The notes under the pieces were generated by a model. The model ran no database searches. It was not told the DNA's origin and worked only from the letters and a program-made list of their open reading frames with translations. A stretch of DNA of 64,000 nucleotides from Mucilaginibacter phenanthrenivorans (GTDB lineage: Bacteria; Bacteroidota; Bacteroidia; Sphingobacteriales; Sphingobacteriaceae). The position numbers and the translations under genes are program-made. The stretch spans positions 620,001 to 684,000 of the forward strand of contig NZ_JAHVAP010000003.1 of NCBI RefSeq assembly GCF_024721155.1, in the 5' to 3' direction. This document shows, one piece after another, positions 26,508 to 36,769 of the stretch (within the stretch, counting starts at the first letter, position 1; each line of letters starts with the position of its first letter).

Positions 26508-27971
26508 TTACTGAGCTAAACCTGTAACGTCCCACCACACTGCATTATCCTGTGAATCTGTTCCCGGATTTTTGCCTTTTTCCCTGGCAATAGCAGCTTT
26601 AGCACTAGCCGTGTTTGTTTGTAACTCCGTAGAGTTATATTCAAGCCTTCTTGGAATCAGACCGGATGTATTTGAGTGAGCAGGCGCAGGAGTTAGCGCA
26701 GGATATCCTGTTTTTCTCCAAACATTCCAGCCTATGTGCCCATTCGGATATCCGGCTAAATATTGTTGTATGGCAAGGTTTTTTGCACTAAACGGAACGT
26801 TAGCCAAATAACCAGCTGAAGGAGCGGCAACGCCCCACTGGTCAAATGATGCTTGTATTCCACTTACATAAATTGTACTGGCGGTTCCGCTGGTCCATCC
26901 CAAACTTACGCCCTCAGCAACAGCCAGCAAAACCTCAGAAGCAGATACCGCAATAACCGGGCTCGTCTGTAAGCGTATATCAGCGCGCATGATATAAGCC
27001 CACCCTTGGTTTTTAGCAATAAAGTTATTCGCGTCGGTACGGCCCAGGCCATAAGGTACGCCAACACTTGACGTTTCGGCATTGTCTGGTGTGGCAGCAT
27101 TATTGGAATTATTCGGGTCATTGGCAGCGCCGCCAAACATTAATTGTCTGCCGTCATTTAAAGAGGCTGTCAAAGCGGTCACAGTTGTACTTTCGCCCTC
27201 ATCTTTACGTCCGTCATATAACGCATACCAGGGGTTATGGTAATCAGCAGTGTAAGGCACAGAGAAGTTCGCATCATTAGTACTGATATAACCACCCGCT
27301 ACCGCAGATGCAAAGGCCGGTTTAGCCCAGCTATCTGCTTCGGTCGTTTTGCTAGCCTGGGTTGTCACTAATATGATCAACGAGTTACCAAACTTTTTCC
27401 ATTTGGTAATATCACCACCATAAACCACGTCACCTTCTACTCCGCTTCCGCTTAATGCGGCAACAGCAGCGGCCGTCTTTGTAACAATACCTTTGTAAAT
27501 ATCCTCACTGGTATCATAAGCTGGTGTAATTGCTTTTATTCCTTGCAATGCCTGTGAATAAGGAAGGTCGCCCATATTATCGGTAAGGATCCAATATATG
27601 TATTGCTGCATTATTGTTGCGGCAGCAACAGCATTTTTGGAACTGGATGGTGTATTGATCACTGTTTGGGCATCATACAGGGTGCCATTATAGTCGCCCG
27701 CAAAATTTTGCTGAACAAGATCGTACAACGATGTGCCCGGATACTGCGTTTCAGCAAAATACTGTGCATAATATCCACCAGTAACTGCATATCCTGATGT
27801 AGACGAGTAGCCTCCAACGCTTTTCTCAACGTTTGCAATGAGCGCGGAAGGTATAGGCGTAGTAACCGCGTCCGGAACCTGGTTAGTCTTACCGAAATCA
27901 TTCAATTTTTTACAACTTGCAGCGCTCAGTATGAGCAAAGCCGAAAGTGTGTATTTATATGTCTTTTTCAT
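26508..27971 (-). CDS. SusD/RagB-family outer-membrane lipoprotein
   Basis: 487 residues from the ATG at 27971 (MKKTYKYTLSALLILSAASC); the open frame upstream overlaps the susC stop and is not needed. Lipobox SAASC. All-helical SusD-like-2 features: YAQYFAETQYPG and NTPSSSKNAVAAATIMQQYIYWILTDNMGDLPYSQA (about 100-145), and the C-terminal RRLEYNSTELQTN block. It caps the SusC-like barrel and captures substrate at the cell surface. It starts 43 bases after the susC stop. Substrate type cannot be inferred because no glycosidase or peptidase gene is in the operon. Confidence 0.93.
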   Translation of the reverse strand: MKKTYKYTLSALLILSAASCKKLNDFGKTNQVPDAVTTPIPSALIANVEKSVGGYSSTSGYAVTGGYYAQYFAETQYPGTSLYDLVQQNFAGDYNGTLYDAQTVINTPSSSKNAVAAATIMQQYIYWILTDNMGDLPYSQALQGIKAITPAYDTSEDIYKGIVTKTAAAVAALSGSGVEGDVVYGGDITKWKKFGNSLIILVTTQASKTTEADSWAKPAFASAVAGGYISTNDANFSVPYTADYHNPWYALYDGRKDEGESTTVTALTASLNDGRQLMFGGAANDPNNSNNAATPDNAETSSVGVPYGLGRTDANNFIAKNQGWAYIMRADIRLQTSPVIAVSASEVLLAVAEGVSLGWTSGTASTIYVSGIQASFDQWGVAAPSAGYLANVPFSAKNLAIQQYLAGYPNGHIGWNVWRKTGYPALTPAPAHSNTSGLIPRRLEYNSTELQTNTASAKAAIAREKGKNPGTDSQDNAVWWDVTGLAQ

Positions 27972-28014
27972 TGTGTCTTTAATGTTTAATAAGTTTTTAC
28001 TTAATCCCTCGTTA

Positions 28015-31000
28015 TCAGAAACCAACCTTTAAGTTAAAGCCTATACCTCTTGTACCTGGCAACTGGCCTGACTCGCCTTGAACTGCACTAATCTGTGACG
28101 GATCGAAGTCTTTTGTCTTAGCATAGATCAACCAAAGGTCATGCGCCTGTAATTGAATAGATGCATTTTTTATAGCGCTGCCTAAGCCTAATTTCTTAAC
28201 AGGGATGCGGTAAGCCACACCAACCTCACGTAATTTAATGAAGGTAAGGTCGTAAACATACATATCAGTTGTACCGTTGTTAAAGTTATTGTGTACATAA
28301 GCGTATTCGTCTACATACATGCTAACCGGTTTACCTGTTGCATCAACACCCACCACATGATGGCCACCACCGTCGGCAACAGCATCACGAATTGGGTTAC
28401 CTTTATCGTTAAGTACTGCGGTTCCTTTAGCTAAACCGCTGAAGTCACCCCACGCGCTTGACAGGGAGCTAAATTTCCCACCAAATTGGTAGTCAATATT
28501 AAAGTCAACATCAAAATCTTTCATAATCTTGAAAGAGTTCTGCAAACCACCCGTGTGTTGTGGAAGCACGCTACCAAAGTATACTGATTTGTTTTGGGCG
28601 TATGATCCGTCAGAGTTGATAACCGGTACACCTGCGGAATTACGTAAAATACCGGTTCCAAATAACTGACCCCAGGCCATGCCTGCTGTATGAACCATGT
28701 AAGGAACCTGGCTAAAGGTATTATAAGCAACAATAACCTGGTTTACACCGTATTTCTTGCTGATCTCAATAACTTTATCCTGTAACAAGTTAGCATAGGT
28801 AAAGTTCACATTCCATGAGAAGTTTGCTGACCTGATTGGGTAGCCATAGATAGTTAATTCCAAACCTTTACGTTCAACATCACCAAAGTTGGTAAGGATT
28901 GAGCTGAAACCTGATGCACCATTTACGTTAACTGCCAGAGGAAGCGATTTTTCTGAAGCTGTCCAATAAGTTCCTGTAACGCCGATCCTGTCATTAAGGA
29001 AACGTAAGTCTGTACCAATTTCCTTGCTGGTAACAACCGAGCCGTGGATAGTATTATCAACAAACTGATCAGGAGCGCTTTGAATAAGTTGTCCGGCATA
29101 CTTAACAGCGGGAACGCCATAAGCAAGACCAGGGTAACGGCCGTAACCAAAGGTTTCGTTGGTTGTACCAAGCGCCTTAGGGATCTGACCATAAGAAGCT
29201 CTCAACTTACCGTAACTTAACCAGCTGCTTTGGCTTTTCAACAAATCGCTGAAAATGAAGCTTGCACCTAATGATTTTGACAATACGTCGTTCTTGGATT
29301 GTGGAAGGGTTGAGTACCAATCATTGCGGATCGATCCGTCAATGTTGATTAAATCTTTCCAGCCTAAGTTCACGTTAGCCAAAAGCGCGTTATATTTTTC
29401 TTTTTGTCGTACGTTATATAGTGTCGGAGTATTCGCACTGTTGGCAAGCGAGTAAATATAAGGGATGCTCAAACCGCCAACTGTTGTTCCACCATTTTCT
29501 TTATCCGTGAAGTTAAATTTATCAGTACCTGCGTTGGCAGCGACAGAGAAATCATGGATCTTTTTGTTGTATGACGCTAAGAACTCGATATTCTCACGGT
29601 TTTGGTATGAGTTGTAAGTATAGTAGCTACCCTTAACACCGGTTTGAGTCTGGGCAATAGCCAATTCAGTTGATTCGATGTTTTCAGTCCATGTGGTATT
29701 CTGATGTTTACGATAGGTTGCTTTGAAGCTTAAATCGTTGTTCACCTTATAAGTTAAAGCAATGTTACCATAGATACGGTCGCCGTTAAAGAAGTCCTTT
29801 TCTAAGTCCTGGTAGGTATAGAAGTTATACCAGTAGTTAGCACCGTAAAATGCAGTTGGGTTAGCAGGATCCCATGCATCCGGGTCATTATGGTTCCAGG
29901 TTGCGTATTGGCCCGGGCCATATTGTAAACCCCTTAGTTCCTTCATGATACCCATATCGATATCGCGGTGGAACCATTGGTCAAATGAACCTGAAGACTG
30001 GTTAGCATAACCGTCCTGAACTGTACCGTGTTGTTTTTGGTTAATATAGTTAATATTAGCGTTTAACGACAGGTGTTTGCTCAGGTCATAGTTGTAGTTC
30101 AGGTTTAAAGTATTTCTTCTTAAATCCTGGTCAGGAATGATACCTCTTTGGTAAACGTTACCATAGCTCAATTTGAAGCTGTAGTCGTCGCCTGCTTTGT
30201 TAAAGGTAATGGTGTTGTCAAGCAAATCCCCTGTTTGGAAGAAGCTTCTTGCGTTGTTTGGCTGCGGGTTCCATGAAGCTGTTTTTCCGGTGTATTTAGT
30301 ACCAGGGTACCATGCGTACCATGGAATATACTCCTGGCCTTCCATTTTAGGGCCCCAGCTGCTATCATCTGAATAATCAGGATAGTATTTGCCGCTTAGT
30401 GTTTTCCACTCATTAGGGTCACCGGCCTTCCATACATACTGGGTAAAGTTCGGGTTGTTACCACCACCATAAGTGTTCTGATAATTTGGAAGGATGTAAG
30501 CCTTGTCAAAAGTAGCACCTAATCGCAGGTCGATGCCTAAACCACCATTCTTCTTAGCTTTAGAGGTAGTGATAATGATAGCACCGTTAGCGCCCTGCGA
30601 ACCTAACAAAGCCGCGGCAGCCGCACCTTGTAGTACAGTAACACTTTCAACGTCGTCAAGATTCAGACCATCCGAGTTCAACAGGATCGTACCGTCAACC
30701 ACATAAAGAGCACCTGAGCCTGTTCCAAAGCCTGATGCACCACGAAGCCTTACTTCAGTAGTACGACCAAGAGCCGCAGCCGATTGACTACGAACCTGGA
30801 TACCCGCAACTTTACCGGCAAGGGCATTGTTGATGTTTGGCTGGCGAACAGTGTTCAGATCTGAACCAGAGATTGCCTGTGCAGAGTTAGTGCTTGAACG
30901 CGCTGTTTGCTTAATGCCGTAACCCTGAGTGATCACAACTTCTTTTAGTTCCTTGGCATTTGTTTCAAGGGCGCCATTAATGACGTCGGTTGCACCGATT

Positions 31001-31254
31001 GGTAAAACCAGTCTGTTGTAACCCACAAATGAGAAGGCTAAAGACTTTGCGGAGGCAGGAACTTTAATGGTGTACTTACCATAATCGTTGGTTTGTGTTC
31101 CAACAGAAGTTCCAGGCACTGTTACACTTACTCCAGGAAGAGGAAGATTGTCATCCTTTGAAGTAACAGTACCAGTAATTGTTCGATTTTGTGCAAACGA
31201 CTGGGTTACGCAGAACACCAGGAAACACAAACTTACTAGTAAAAGTTTTTTCAT
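28015..31254 (-). CDS. SusC/RagA-family TonB-dependent receptor
   Basis: 1079 residues. Signal peptide to about 22 (TQSFAQ), carboxypeptidase-like domain (ITGTVTSKDDNLPLPGVSVT, about 26-105), TonB-box region (LKEVVITQGYG), plug (about 120-235, VLQGAAAAALLGSQGANGAI) and a 22-strand barrel to the end (GTRGIGFNLKVGF). It imports a ligand delivered by the SusD partner using TonB energy. First gene of the three-gene operon. No FecR-type domain precedes the plug and no sigma/anti-sigma pair is adjacent. Confidence 0.96.
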   Translation of the reverse strand: MKKLLLVSLCFLVFCVTQSFAQNRTITGTVTSKDDNLPLPGVSVTVPGTSVGTQTNDYGKYTIKVPASAKSLAFSFVGYNRLVLPIGATDVINGALETNAKELKEVVITQGYGIKQTARSSTNSAQAISGSDLNTVRQPNINNALAGKVAGIQVRSQSAAALGRTTEVRLRGASGFGTGSGALYVVDGTILLNSDGLNLDDVESVTVLQGAAAAALLGSQGANGAIIITTSKAKKNGGLGIDLRLGATFDKAYILPNYQNTYGGGNNPNFTQYVWKAGDPNEWKTLSGKYYPDYSDDSSWGPKMEGQEYIPWYAWYPGTKYTGKTASWNPQPNNARSFFQTGDLLDNTITFNKAGDDYSFKLSYGNVYQRGIIPDQDLRRNTLNLNYNYDLSKHLSLNANINYINQKQHGTVQDGYANQSSGSFDQWFHRDIDMGIMKELRGLQYGPGQYATWNHNDPDAWDPANPTAFYGANYWYNFYTYQDLEKDFFNGDRIYGNIALTYKVNNDLSFKATYRKHQNTTWTENIESTELAIAQTQTGVKGSYYTYNSYQNRENIEFLASYNKKIHDFSVAANAGTDKFNFTDKENGGTTVGGLSIPYIYSLANSANTPTLYNVRQKEKYNALLANVNLGWKDLINIDGSIRNDWYSTLPQSKNDVLSKSLGASFIFSDLLKSQSSWLSYGKLRASYGQIPKALGTTNETFGYGRYPGLAYGVPAVKYAGQLIQSAPDQFVDNTIHGSVVTSKEIGTDLRFLNDRIGVTGTYWTASEKSLPLAVNVNGASGFSSILTNFGDVERKGLELTIYGYPIRSANFSWNVNFTYANLLQDKVIEISKKYGVNQVIVAYNTFSQVPYMVHTAGMAWGQLFGTGILRNSAGVPVINSDGSYAQNKSVYFGSVLPQHTGGLQNSFKIMKDFDVDFNIDYQFGGKFSSLSSAWGDFSGLAKGTAVLNDKGNPIRDAVADGGGHHVVGVDATGKPVSMYVDEYAYVHNNFNNGTTDMYVYDLTFIKLREVGVAYRIPVKKLGLGSAIKNASIQLQAHDLWLIYAKTKDFDPSQISAVQGESGQLPGTRGIGFNLKVGF

Positions 31255-31293
31255 TTCGTTAATAATAAGATCAGTTAATAGTTAATTAGTCAT

Positions 31294-31323
31294 AAAAGTA
31301 ATGTTACGTTATCAAATTGTCAA
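31294..31323 (-). promoter_or_regulatory. Putative promoter of the susC operon
   Basis: On minus: TTG at the upstream end, 19 bases, then TTACTTTT, a weak match to TAnnTTTG. It sits about 40 bases before the ATG at 31254. Confidence 0.35.
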
Positions 31324-31402
31324 GGGAAATCTTTAAAAACATTGCTTTTTTTTTAAAAAAAGCAAGTTTTAGGTATAAATGTAATATTTTTAGTACTATG
31401 TA

Positions 31403-31434
31403 TTGCATAATACAATTTAAAACATATATCTTTG
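31403..31434 (+). promoter_or_regulatory. Promoter of the padR gene
   Basis: TTG at 31403-31405, a 21-base spacer and TATCTTTG at 31427-31434. Only four bases separate it from the ATG at 31439, so the mRNA may be leaderless or start at the inner ATG at 31466. Confidence 0.65.
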
Positions 31435-31438
31435 CAGT

Positions 31439-31771
31439 ATGATTGTTGAAAACACACAAACCCAAATGCGGAAAGGGATACTGGAGTATTGCATCCTTTC
31501 CATAATAGCGAAGGGCGAAACATATGCTTCAGACATAATTGCTGAATTAAAAAAAGCCCAACTGCTTGTAGTTGAGGGCACTTTGTATCCCTTACTCACC
31601 CGTTTAAAAAACAATGGATTGCTTACCTACAACTGGGTTGAGAGCACATCAGGGCCACCACGCAAATATTATATCCTGTCTGAAGAGGGCAGGAACGTGC
31701 TGGAACAACTGGACAAGACCTGGGAAGAGTTATTATTTGCTGTGCAGACGGCTATTGGAAACAGAAAGTAA
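31439..31771 (+). CDS. PadR-family transcriptional regulator
   Basis: 110 residues. Winged helix typical of PadR: MRKGILEYCILSIIAKGETYASDII, then VVEGTLYPLLTRLKNNGLL and the wing GPPRKYYILSEEG. The start may be 31439 or the inner ATG at 31466 (MRKGILEY). It is 22 bases upstream of the PspC gene in the same direction, a pairing common in Bacteroidota, where the regulator probably represses this operon in response to envelope or drug stress. The signal is unknown. Confidence 0.93.
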   Translation: MIVENTQTQMRKGILEYCILSIIAKGETYASDIIAELKKAQLLVVEGTLYPLLTRLKNNGLLTYNWVESTSGPPRKYYILSEEGRNVLEQLDKTWEELLFAVQTAIGNRK

Positions 31772-31793
31772 GAAACCTGAAATTATTATCATC

Positions 31794-33440
31794 ATGAACA
31801 AGACAATTATTATAAACATAAACGGCATCGTATTTCACATCGAAGAGGATGCCTACGAAATACTAAAAAACTACATGACGGAGGTTAAGCGTCATTTTTT
31901 AAATTCTGCCGATAGCCTTGAAATTACAACCGATATTGAAAACCGCATTGCCGAAATGTTCGGCGAGCTATTGCTGCGCGAAAACAAGCAGGTTATTGTT
32001 GAGCAGGATGTAAACAAGATAGTTGAACAGATGGGTTCGGTAGCTGATTTTGAAAGCGCCGAAAGCGAGGGCGATGCCCAATCAACCCACTACACCCGCA
32101 ATACCGAGGTCCGCAGGTTATTCCGCGATCCGGATGATCACCTGGTGGCAGGCGTTTGTGCCGGCATAGCCAATTACTTTGATATTAACCCCGTTTGGAC
32201 CAGGCTTTTCTTTGCCTTATTTATCCCGGTAGCAGGAAGCGGGTTCCTCCTGTATATTATATTATGGATAGTGATACCCAAAGCAGTTACCCGCGCCGAT
32301 AAAATGGCAATGAAGGGTGAAAAACAAAACCTGCAGGGCTTTGCCAAAAACTTTGAAGAAGAGTTAAGCTCGATGCGTCAAAACCTGTCGAACTTTAGTC
32401 ACGAGGCACGCCCCTTTGTTTACCAGGCCCGCGACTTTTTTGGCGACTTCTTTCATCACCTGGGTATTTTTTTTAACGGAGCCGGCAAAGTGATTATAAA
32501 ATTGCTTGGCATATGCTTATTGCTTGCCGCTTTTGCTGCAGCCATTTTCCTGGTAGTTGTGTTTGTTGGCAGTGTGGGTTTTGGCGCAGATATGGTCAAC
32601 CACATCTTCCCTTTCCGGATAATTCAAAATGAGTTTGCCAATAATATTTTCATATCCGCATTTGTGGTGGCATTTATACCTGTGCTTACCATCATACTGG
32701 TTATTATTAAAGCGGTGTTCAATACCGGCTCTATCGGAAAATCAACCGGAACTGTTTTCCTGGTGATCTGGCTTTGCGCTTTAGGCGTGCTTATATTTTA
32801 TGCAGCCAAAATAACCTCGGGCTTCAGAGAGTCAGCCAGCTTTACCGAAACGGTAAATTTGAAGCCCACAAAGAATAACACCTACTACCTGAAGCTTAAC
32901 GACATAAAATACTTCTCGCACGATGACAGCGTTAGGCTTGATATAAAGGACCATTTCCGCGGAATGATCGTAACCGACGATAACTATAACGGTTTTCATA
33001 ATGAGCCGCAGAGCGTTACCCTACATGTTGAAAGAAGTGATGTGGCACAACCTACGCTTGAAGAATCATTCAGGGCGAATGGTCCGAGCTACGAGGCGGC
33101 TTTGTATAATGCGCGTAACGTATCGTATGTATTCGATCAACGGGATACTGTATTAAAGTTTGATTATACCCTGCGCAGAAAGCTCAATAAGCTTTGGCAT
33201 AACGAAGAGGTATCCCTTACTCTGAAATTACCGCTTAACTCAAAAGTGATCATCGACCAAAAACTTGACAATTATTTACAGGGTGTTAATCTTTATGAAT
33301 GCCGCGATCTGAATAAGAGAGATAACAAAGCATCTTACTCAATATTTAACATGACGGACAACGGCTTGCAATGCAAGGTTGATACCGGAGGTATTGCAAA
33401 ACCAGATAGCGTCAAAACAGATACGGTAAAAGCGCGGTAA
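31794..33440 (+). CDS. PspC-domain membrane protein
   Basis: 548 residues from the ATG at 31794 (MNKTIIININGIVFHIEEDA). The frame is open upstream but overlaps padR. Residues 1-90 form a charged helical domain typical of the Bacteroidota members. A PspC domain follows at about 108-170 (LFRDPDDHLVAGVCAGIANYF with the hydrophobic LLYIILWIVIPKA). Three further hydrophobic segments lie at about 235-345. The C-terminal 180 residues are polar and probably outside the cytoplasm. It is likely involved in envelope-stress response with PadR; direct function unproven. Confidence 0.88.
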   Translation: MNKTIIININGIVFHIEEDAYEILKNYMTEVKRHFLNSADSLEITTDIENRIAEMFGELLLRENKQVIVEQDVNKIVEQMGSVADFESAESEGDAQSTHYTRNTEVRRLFRDPDDHLVAGVCAGIANYFDINPVWTRLFFALFIPVAGSGFLLYIILWIVIPKAVTRADKMAMKGEKQNLQGFAKNFEEELSSMRQNLSNFSHEARPFVYQARDFFGDFFHHLGIFFNGAGKVIIKLLGICLLLAAFAAAIFLVVVFVGSVGFGADMVNHIFPFRIIQNEFANNIFISAFVVAFIPVLTIILVIIKAVFNTGSIGKSTGTVFLVIWLCALGVLIFYAAKITSGFRESASFTETVNLKPTKNNTYYLKLNDIKYFSHDDSVRLDIKDHFRGMIVTDDNYNGFHNEPQSVTLHVERSDVAQPTLEESFRANGPSYEAALYNARNVSYVFDQRDTVLKFDYTLRRKLNKLWHNEEVSLTLKLPLNSKVIIDQKLDNYLQGVNLYECRDLNKRDNKASYSIFNMTDNGLQCKVDTGGIAKPDSVKTDTVKAR

Positions 33441-33824
33441 CCAGGGTAAAACCTGAACTATTAAATAGCGATGGGTTTAAAAACTCATCGCTATTTTTTT
33501 GATCATCCTGCTCCATGCTGAAACCGGGTCTGAATTTTTAAATTTTTTCACCGACGAAAACAGCCCGTTGACCGATAAAATTAATCCATTGACCAAATAC
33601 CCGAAATGTTGCTGTAACCTATGCCCCGCTTTCTTCATCTTACTAATAAAACAGCCATTTAACGGCTGCCTTATAAAATTTATACGCTATGAACAGAACT
33701 ACGACTTTATAATAACATCAACTAAAAGCCGGTAAACAGCCGGAAGCCAAAACTTAATACTAACAAATTTTAAAAAGAACAGCATTCTTTAATGGGCTTG
33801 CTATTGCCCTAAAACTATAACACC
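33441..33824. other. Intergenic region upstream of the beta-barrel receptor gene
   Basis: Contains the hairpin at 33463-33500 and then AT-rich sequence with no supported gene. The frame at 33499-33735 has no protein features I trust. Confidence 0.5.
33463..33500 (+). terminator. Terminator built from a TAGCGATGGGTTT palindrome
   Basis: AAATAGCGATG..GTTT / AAAC.CATCGCTATTT hairpin followed by eight Ts. The core is the same as the 43-bp palindrome between rpsP and rimM. Confidence 0.75.
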
Positions 33825-36272
33825 ATGAGATCCACCACTATAAAAACACTCGCCTTTTTAATACTATATATAATAGGTATAACATTAGCCTTTGCGAAGC
33901 CGCCTGTTAAGGTTTCGGGGTCGCTTATTGACGATAAGGGCAAGCCAATGGACTATGCCACAGTAAGCTTACTTAATGTAAAAGATTCCACCGTAATTAA
34001 AGGCACATTGAGCAACGATAACGGGGTATATGTTTTCGATCATATTACGCCAGGAACATATATTGTCAAGGCAACCAATGTAGGCTATGAAAAAACATTA
34101 AGCAAGCCGTTCACCGTTTCTGATGCATCGTCAGACATTACCCTACCGGCCATCAAAATGCAGCAGGCAAGCCACACTTTAGGAACAGTTACCGTAACGG
34201 CATCAAAACCATTGGTTGAACATAAAATTGACCGCACCGTTATGAACGTCGAAAACAGTGTGCTTGCGGCCGGTAATACTGCTCTCGAAATTCTGGAACG
34301 GGCACCTGGCGTTTCGATAGATAAGGATGACAACATTAGCCTGAAGGGAAAACAGGGGGTAACTGTAATGATAAATGACAAGCTTACTTATCTTACCTCT
34401 ACACAGTTGGCTACTTTGCTGCGCTCAACCGATGGTACCACCATTCAATCTATTGAGATCATCAGCAACCCGTCTGCCAAATACGATGCTTCGGGTAACT
34501 CGGGGATCATCAATATCAAACTAAAAAAGAACAAGCAAACCGGTACTAACGGTAGTGTAACTGTTGGCGCAGGCTATGGCAATACCTTTAAGAATAACGA
34601 AAGCATTTCGTTAAATCACAAGGAAGGCAATTTGAATGTATTTGGCTCTTTTAGCCATGACGACCGCAAACGCGAACATACGCTTGATATCAGAAGAATT
34701 GTTACCGATAGCACAGGCGGTAAAACCTACTTCAACCAATTTTCATCAATCCCGAATGATAACCATAATAATAGCTACCGTTTGGGAGCAGATTATGACA
34801 TCAGCAGCAAAAACACCATTGGGTTTCTGGTGAATGGTTATTTTAATACCGAAACAGACGATAATGTCAACAAAACCTACATTGGCACACAACCCTCAGT
34901 TACTGATTCATACCAAACCACGCTCTCGCATATTAATCAATCGTATAAAAATTTCGCGCTCAACTTGAACGACAGGTATAAAATAGACACCGCTGGCCAG
35001 GAAATTGCAGTCGACCTGGATTATTCAAAGTTTAAAAACAATTCAAACTCACAATACAATACCTATTTCTTTCAGCCCGACGGCAGTGAGATGGCTTCGC
35101 CATTGTTTTTACGCAACCAAACCCCATCAAATATTACCATCCGCACGGCTAAGGTTGACTATACCTATCCCATCAATAAGATCCTGAAACTAGAGACCGG
35201 CTTTAAGCTGAGCGATGTAAAAACAGATAATGACCTGCGCGCTCAAAAACAAGTGAACGGCAACTATATTAACGACACCACCCTTACCAACCGCTTTGTT
35301 TACACTGAAAAGGTAGATGCTATTTATGCTAACTTAAGCCAGAACTATAAGAACTTTTCTATCCAAACCGGCTTAAGAGCAGAATATACGAGCTCGACCG
35401 GTGATTTGATCACTAACAATAACGTGGTAAAACGCCATTATCTCGACTTTTTCCCAAGCGTTTTCATCAACCGTACGCTGAATGACAAGAATGAGATCGG
35501 TTTATCATACAGCCGCAGGATAGACCGGCCGGGATACGATGCACTAAACCCGTTTGTATATTACCTTGACCAATACACTTACGAAAAGGGTAACCCCTTC
35601 CTGAATCCGCAATACACCAATAACTTCGAGTTTAATTACACCTATAATAAGTCTATCACCCTAACATTGGGTTATAGCCATACTTCGGATGCCATTACGC
35701 AGATCCTGTTGACCGACCCGATAAGCAAGGCTACTTACCAAACCAACTTGAATTTGCAAAGCCAGAATAATTACAATGTAAACCTGTATGCACCTTATAC
35801 AATTGCCAAGTGGTGGGAAGGCAATGTGAATGTTACCGGCTTTTATATGAAATTTAAAACCGATACCCTTTTAGGCGGCAAGCTTGACAATGGAAAGGCT
35901 GCTTATCAAATAAAAACAACACAAACCTTTATGATAGCCAAGGGCTGGAAGGCTGAACTGTCAAACTATTATAATTCAGCAATGACCTATGGCATCTTTA
36001 ACATTAAGCCGCAGTATGCAACAGACGCAGGCATCAGCCATTCATTTTTGGAAAAAAAGGCTAATATCAAGCTTTCAATGAGCGATATATTTAACACCCG
36101 CCGTAATGATGTTACCAGCTATTACCAGTCGAACAACCTGGACATCCGCCAGAAAAACGAAAGCAGGATAACCCGCTTGACATTCACCTACAACTTCGGC
36201 AACAACAAGATCAAAATGCGCGAGCACCAAACCGGCGCCGATGATGAAAAGGGAAGGGTGAAGGGAAATTAA
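33825..36272 (+). CDS. TonB-dependent-receptor-like outer-membrane beta-barrel protein
   Basis: 815 residues. Signal peptide ending TLAFAKP, carboxypeptidase-like domain (VSGSLIDDKGKPMDYATVSLL, about 28-110), plug-like segment (MNVENSVLAAGNTALEILERAPGV, about 130-230, with ISNPSAKYDASGNSGIINI) and a large C-terminal barrel of the OMP_b-brl_3 type. No SusD partner is adjacent, so it probably imports a small ligand or siderophore-like molecule alone, or has another outer-membrane role. A terminator follows at 36344. The polar C-terminal tail is typical of the family. Confidence 0.9.
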   Translation: MRSTTIKTLAFLILYIIGITLAFAKPPVKVSGSLIDDKGKPMDYATVSLLNVKDSTVIKGTLSNDNGVYVFDHITPGTYIVKATNVGYEKTLSKPFTVSDASSDITLPAIKMQQASHTLGTVTVTASKPLVEHKIDRTVMNVENSVLAAGNTALEILERAPGVSIDKDDNISLKGKQGVTVMINDKLTYLTSTQLATLLRSTDGTTIQSIEIISNPSAKYDASGNSGIINIKLKKNKQTGTNGSVTVGAGYGNTFKNNESISLNHKEGNLNVFGSFSHDDRKREHTLDIRRIVTDSTGGKTYFNQFSSIPNDNHNNSYRLGADYDISSKNTIGFLVNGYFNTETDDNVNKTYIGTQPSVTDSYQTTLSHINQSYKNFALNLNDRYKIDTAGQEIAVDLDYSKFKNNSNSQYNTYFFQPDGSEMASPLFLRNQTPSNITIRTAKVDYTYPINKILKLETGFKLSDVKTDNDLRAQKQVNGNYINDTTLTNRFVYTEKVDAIYANLSQNYKNFSIQTGLRAEYTSSTGDLITNNNVVKRHYLDFFPSVFINRTLNDKNEIGLSYSRRIDRPGYDALNPFVYYLDQYTYEKGNPFLNPQYTNNFEFNYTYNKSITLTLGYSHTSDAITQILLTDPISKATYQTNLNLQSQNNYNVNLYAPYTIAKWWEGNVNVTGFYMKFKTDTLLGGKLDNGKAAYQIKTTQTFMIAKGWKAELSNYYNSAMTYGIFNIKPQYATDAGISHSFLEKKANIKLSMSDIFNTRRNDVTSYYQSNNLDIRQKNESRITRLTFTYNFGNNKIKMREHQTGADDEKGRVKGN

Positions 36273-36695
36273 TTAAAGAGTGGTGAATAGAGCTTGGTGA
36301 GTGGGTTGAATGCGAGTAAAGTTAACACACTCACCACTCACCAGCCTTAAGTCGAAAGATTTGAGGCTTTTTTGTTGCTTGCCCGCCGTTTTCGTGAGCA
36401 GGCACCCGGGGCACTTTCTTTTGGCGGGGGGGGTTAACAGGGTTAACATACTTTCGAAAGATTTAGACCTATATCATTGGTAATCAAACATCTATAAAAA
36501 TAGGGGGTTAACATTGATTTGCGATATAGGCTGCTAACTATTTAAATGCTGGGCACCGGTTGTAAGCCGTCAAAGCGTTCCATTTTTGCACGTGGAACGG
36601 GCGGAACACTATGAAACATGCTGACTATCAGAATGTTCCACTTTTGTGTAAACCTATTTCAGGACAAGACATTAATTCCCACGCCAAATTGATTT
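36273..36695. other. Intergenic region with inverted repeats
   Basis: An imperfect inverted repeat GGTGAGTGGGTT/AACACACTCACC at 36296-36335, the terminator at 36344-36373, and then about 300 bases with no gene. Copies of GTTCCA/TGGAAC occur around 36577-36640 but I cannot assign them. Confidence 0.4.
36344..36373 (+). terminator. Terminator of the beta-barrel receptor gene
   Basis: GCCTTAAGTC, GAAA loop, GATTTGAGGC then six Ts; the 10-bp RNA stem uses two G-U pairs. Confidence 0.7.
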
Positions 36696-36740
36696 GTTAA
36701 CCCAGGTGCATGAATTGTGGCTACGGCAGGGATAATTTTG
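36696..36740 (+). promoter_or_regulatory. Shared operator plus promoter, copy 1
   Basis: GTTAACCCAGGTGCAT at 36696-36711 and the -7 element TAATTTTG at 36733-36740, 21 bases apart. The same pair with the same spacing recurs at 38154-38198. It drives the DUF4267 gene. Confidence 0.6.
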
Positions 36741-36769
36741 TGTCATTATTTATTTAAAAACAAATTATT

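Noticed and set aside
31614..31793. N-terminal extension of the PspC protein
   Set aside because: It overlaps padR in another frame; the family start is MNKTIIININ at 31794.
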